Under the pieces are notes generated by a model. It saw only the letters and a list, made by a program, of their open reading frames with translations. It was not told the origin of the DNA and made no database searches. The translations under genes and the position numbers were made by a program. From Pseudomonadota bacterium (lineage in GTDB: Bacteria > Verrucomicrobiota > Verrucomicrobiia > Chthoniobacterales > UBA6821): 5,820 nucleotides of DNA. The stretch is from assembly GCA_009928265.1 (NCBI GenBank), contig RFPR01000131.1, positions 1 to 5,820 on the forward strand, written 5' to 3'. Positions 5,469-5,820 of this stretch are shown here, one piece after another (positions within the stretch are counted from its first letter, which is position 1; each line of letters starts with the position of its first letter).

Positions 5469-5820
5469 ATGACGGCCCCTGACACCCTCTTCCTGATCGC
5501 AGGCAACGGTTCCTACCCGCGGCTTGCCGCGCGCGGGGCCCGTGAGGCCGGAGTGCGCCGGATCGTGGCGGCTGCCTTCGAGGGAGAGACCGACCCGTCT
5601 CTTGCGAATTTCACCGACGAGGTGCACTGGATGCGCGTCGGCCAACTCGGCAGGATGCTCGACACAGCCAAGGAGAGTGGCGCCACCGCCTCGATGATGG
5701 CGGGCCAGATCGCCCCAGGGAACCTCTTTGACCTGCGACCCGACTTCAAGGCTCTCCTCCTTCTGGCAACGCTCCGGGAGCGCAACGCCGAGACGCTTTT
5801 CGGAGCGATAGCCAGCGAGC
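5469..5820 (+). CDS. lpxI: UDP-2,3-diacylglucosamine pyrophosphatase LpxI, N-terminal part (runs off right edge)
   Basis: LpxI hydrolyses UDP-2,3-diacylglucosamine to lipid X and UMP in lipid A synthesis, on the cytoplasmic side of the inner membrane, and replaces LpxH in many lineages. The window holds 117 codons of a protein usually about 270-290 residues long. Visible hallmarks are LFLIAGNGSYPRLAARGAREAG (residues 7-28), the AAFEGETDPSLANFTDEVHWMRVGQLGRML block (35-64) and the MAGQIAPGNLFDLRPDFKALLLLATL stretch (77-102), matching the GLIAGNG, GETD, VGQLGK and RPDxxALxLL patterns of the DUF1009/LpxI family. The ATG at 5469 is the first possible start, since an in-frame TAG lies 12 nt upstream at 5457-5459. 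The Shine-Dalgarno sequence is poor; purine-rich AAGGGGTAGGG sits 14 nt or more upstream and partly overlaps an inverted repeat. It is divergent from the chagasin/photolyase pair. The presence of LpxI implies an LPS-type outer membrane. Confidence 0.93.
   Translation, partial: MTAPDTLFLIAGNGSYPRLAARGAREAGVRRIVAAAFEGETDPSLANFTDEVHWMRVGQLGRMLDTAKESGATASMMAGQIAPGNLFDLRPDFKALLLLATLRERNAETLFGAIASE

Overview
The window looks like a piece of chromosome from a Gram-negative bacterium with fairly high GC (around 60 % by eye, not computed). The Gram-negative call rests on an LpxI-type lipid A enzyme at the right edge and on exported and inner-membrane proteins that fit a periplasm. The mix of LpxI, a chagasin-type inhibitor and a SpoIIE phosphatase/kinase fusion would suit the Verrucomicrobiota or a related phylum, but that placement is inference. 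I see no tRNA, rRNA, CRISPR array, insertion sequence or other sign of mobility.

Layout: (1) 1-458, minus strand, the N-terminal 152 codons of thiazole synthase ThiG, cut by the left edge. (2) 522-872, minus strand, a single-domain STAS anti-sigma-factor antagonist. (3) 986-3544 (or 887-3544), plus strand and divergent from the STAS gene, a large membrane sensor: dCache-like periplasmic domain, HAMP, PP2C/SpoIIE phosphatase and a C-terminal RsbW-like HATPase kinase in one chain. (4) 3558-4979, minus strand, a class I CPD photolyase that converges on the sensor gene with 13 bp between stop codons. (5) 4986-5390, minus strand, an exported chagasin-family (I42) cysteine-protease inhibitor, 6 nt upstream of the photolyase and probably co-transcribed with it. 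(6) 5469-5820, plus strand, the N-terminal 117 codons of LpxI (UDP-2,3-diacylglucosamine pyrophosphatase), cut by the right edge.

The functional centre is the partner-switching pair in regions 2 and 3. The sensor carries both enzymes expected to act on a STAS protein: a phosphatase that would dephosphorylate the STAS serine and a kinase that would phosphorylate it. The STAS protein next door has an intact phospho-acceptor motif. A signal bound by the periplasmic domain would set the phosphorylation state of the STAS protein, which would then bind or release a downstream target. No sigma factor, anti-sigma factor, diguanylate cyclase or other output gene lies in the window, so the target is unknown. 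The domain plan resembles the CrsR/CrsA and HsbR/HsbA systems, but with a transmembrane dCache sensor in place of a response-regulator receiver domain.

The remaining genes are recognisable housekeeping or accessory functions: thiamine biosynthesis, light-driven DNA repair, protease inhibition and lipid A synthesis. Coding density is high. The only noncoding stretches are 459-521, 873-985 and 5391-5468, all under 300 bp; the last two hold short inverted repeats that could be regulatory.
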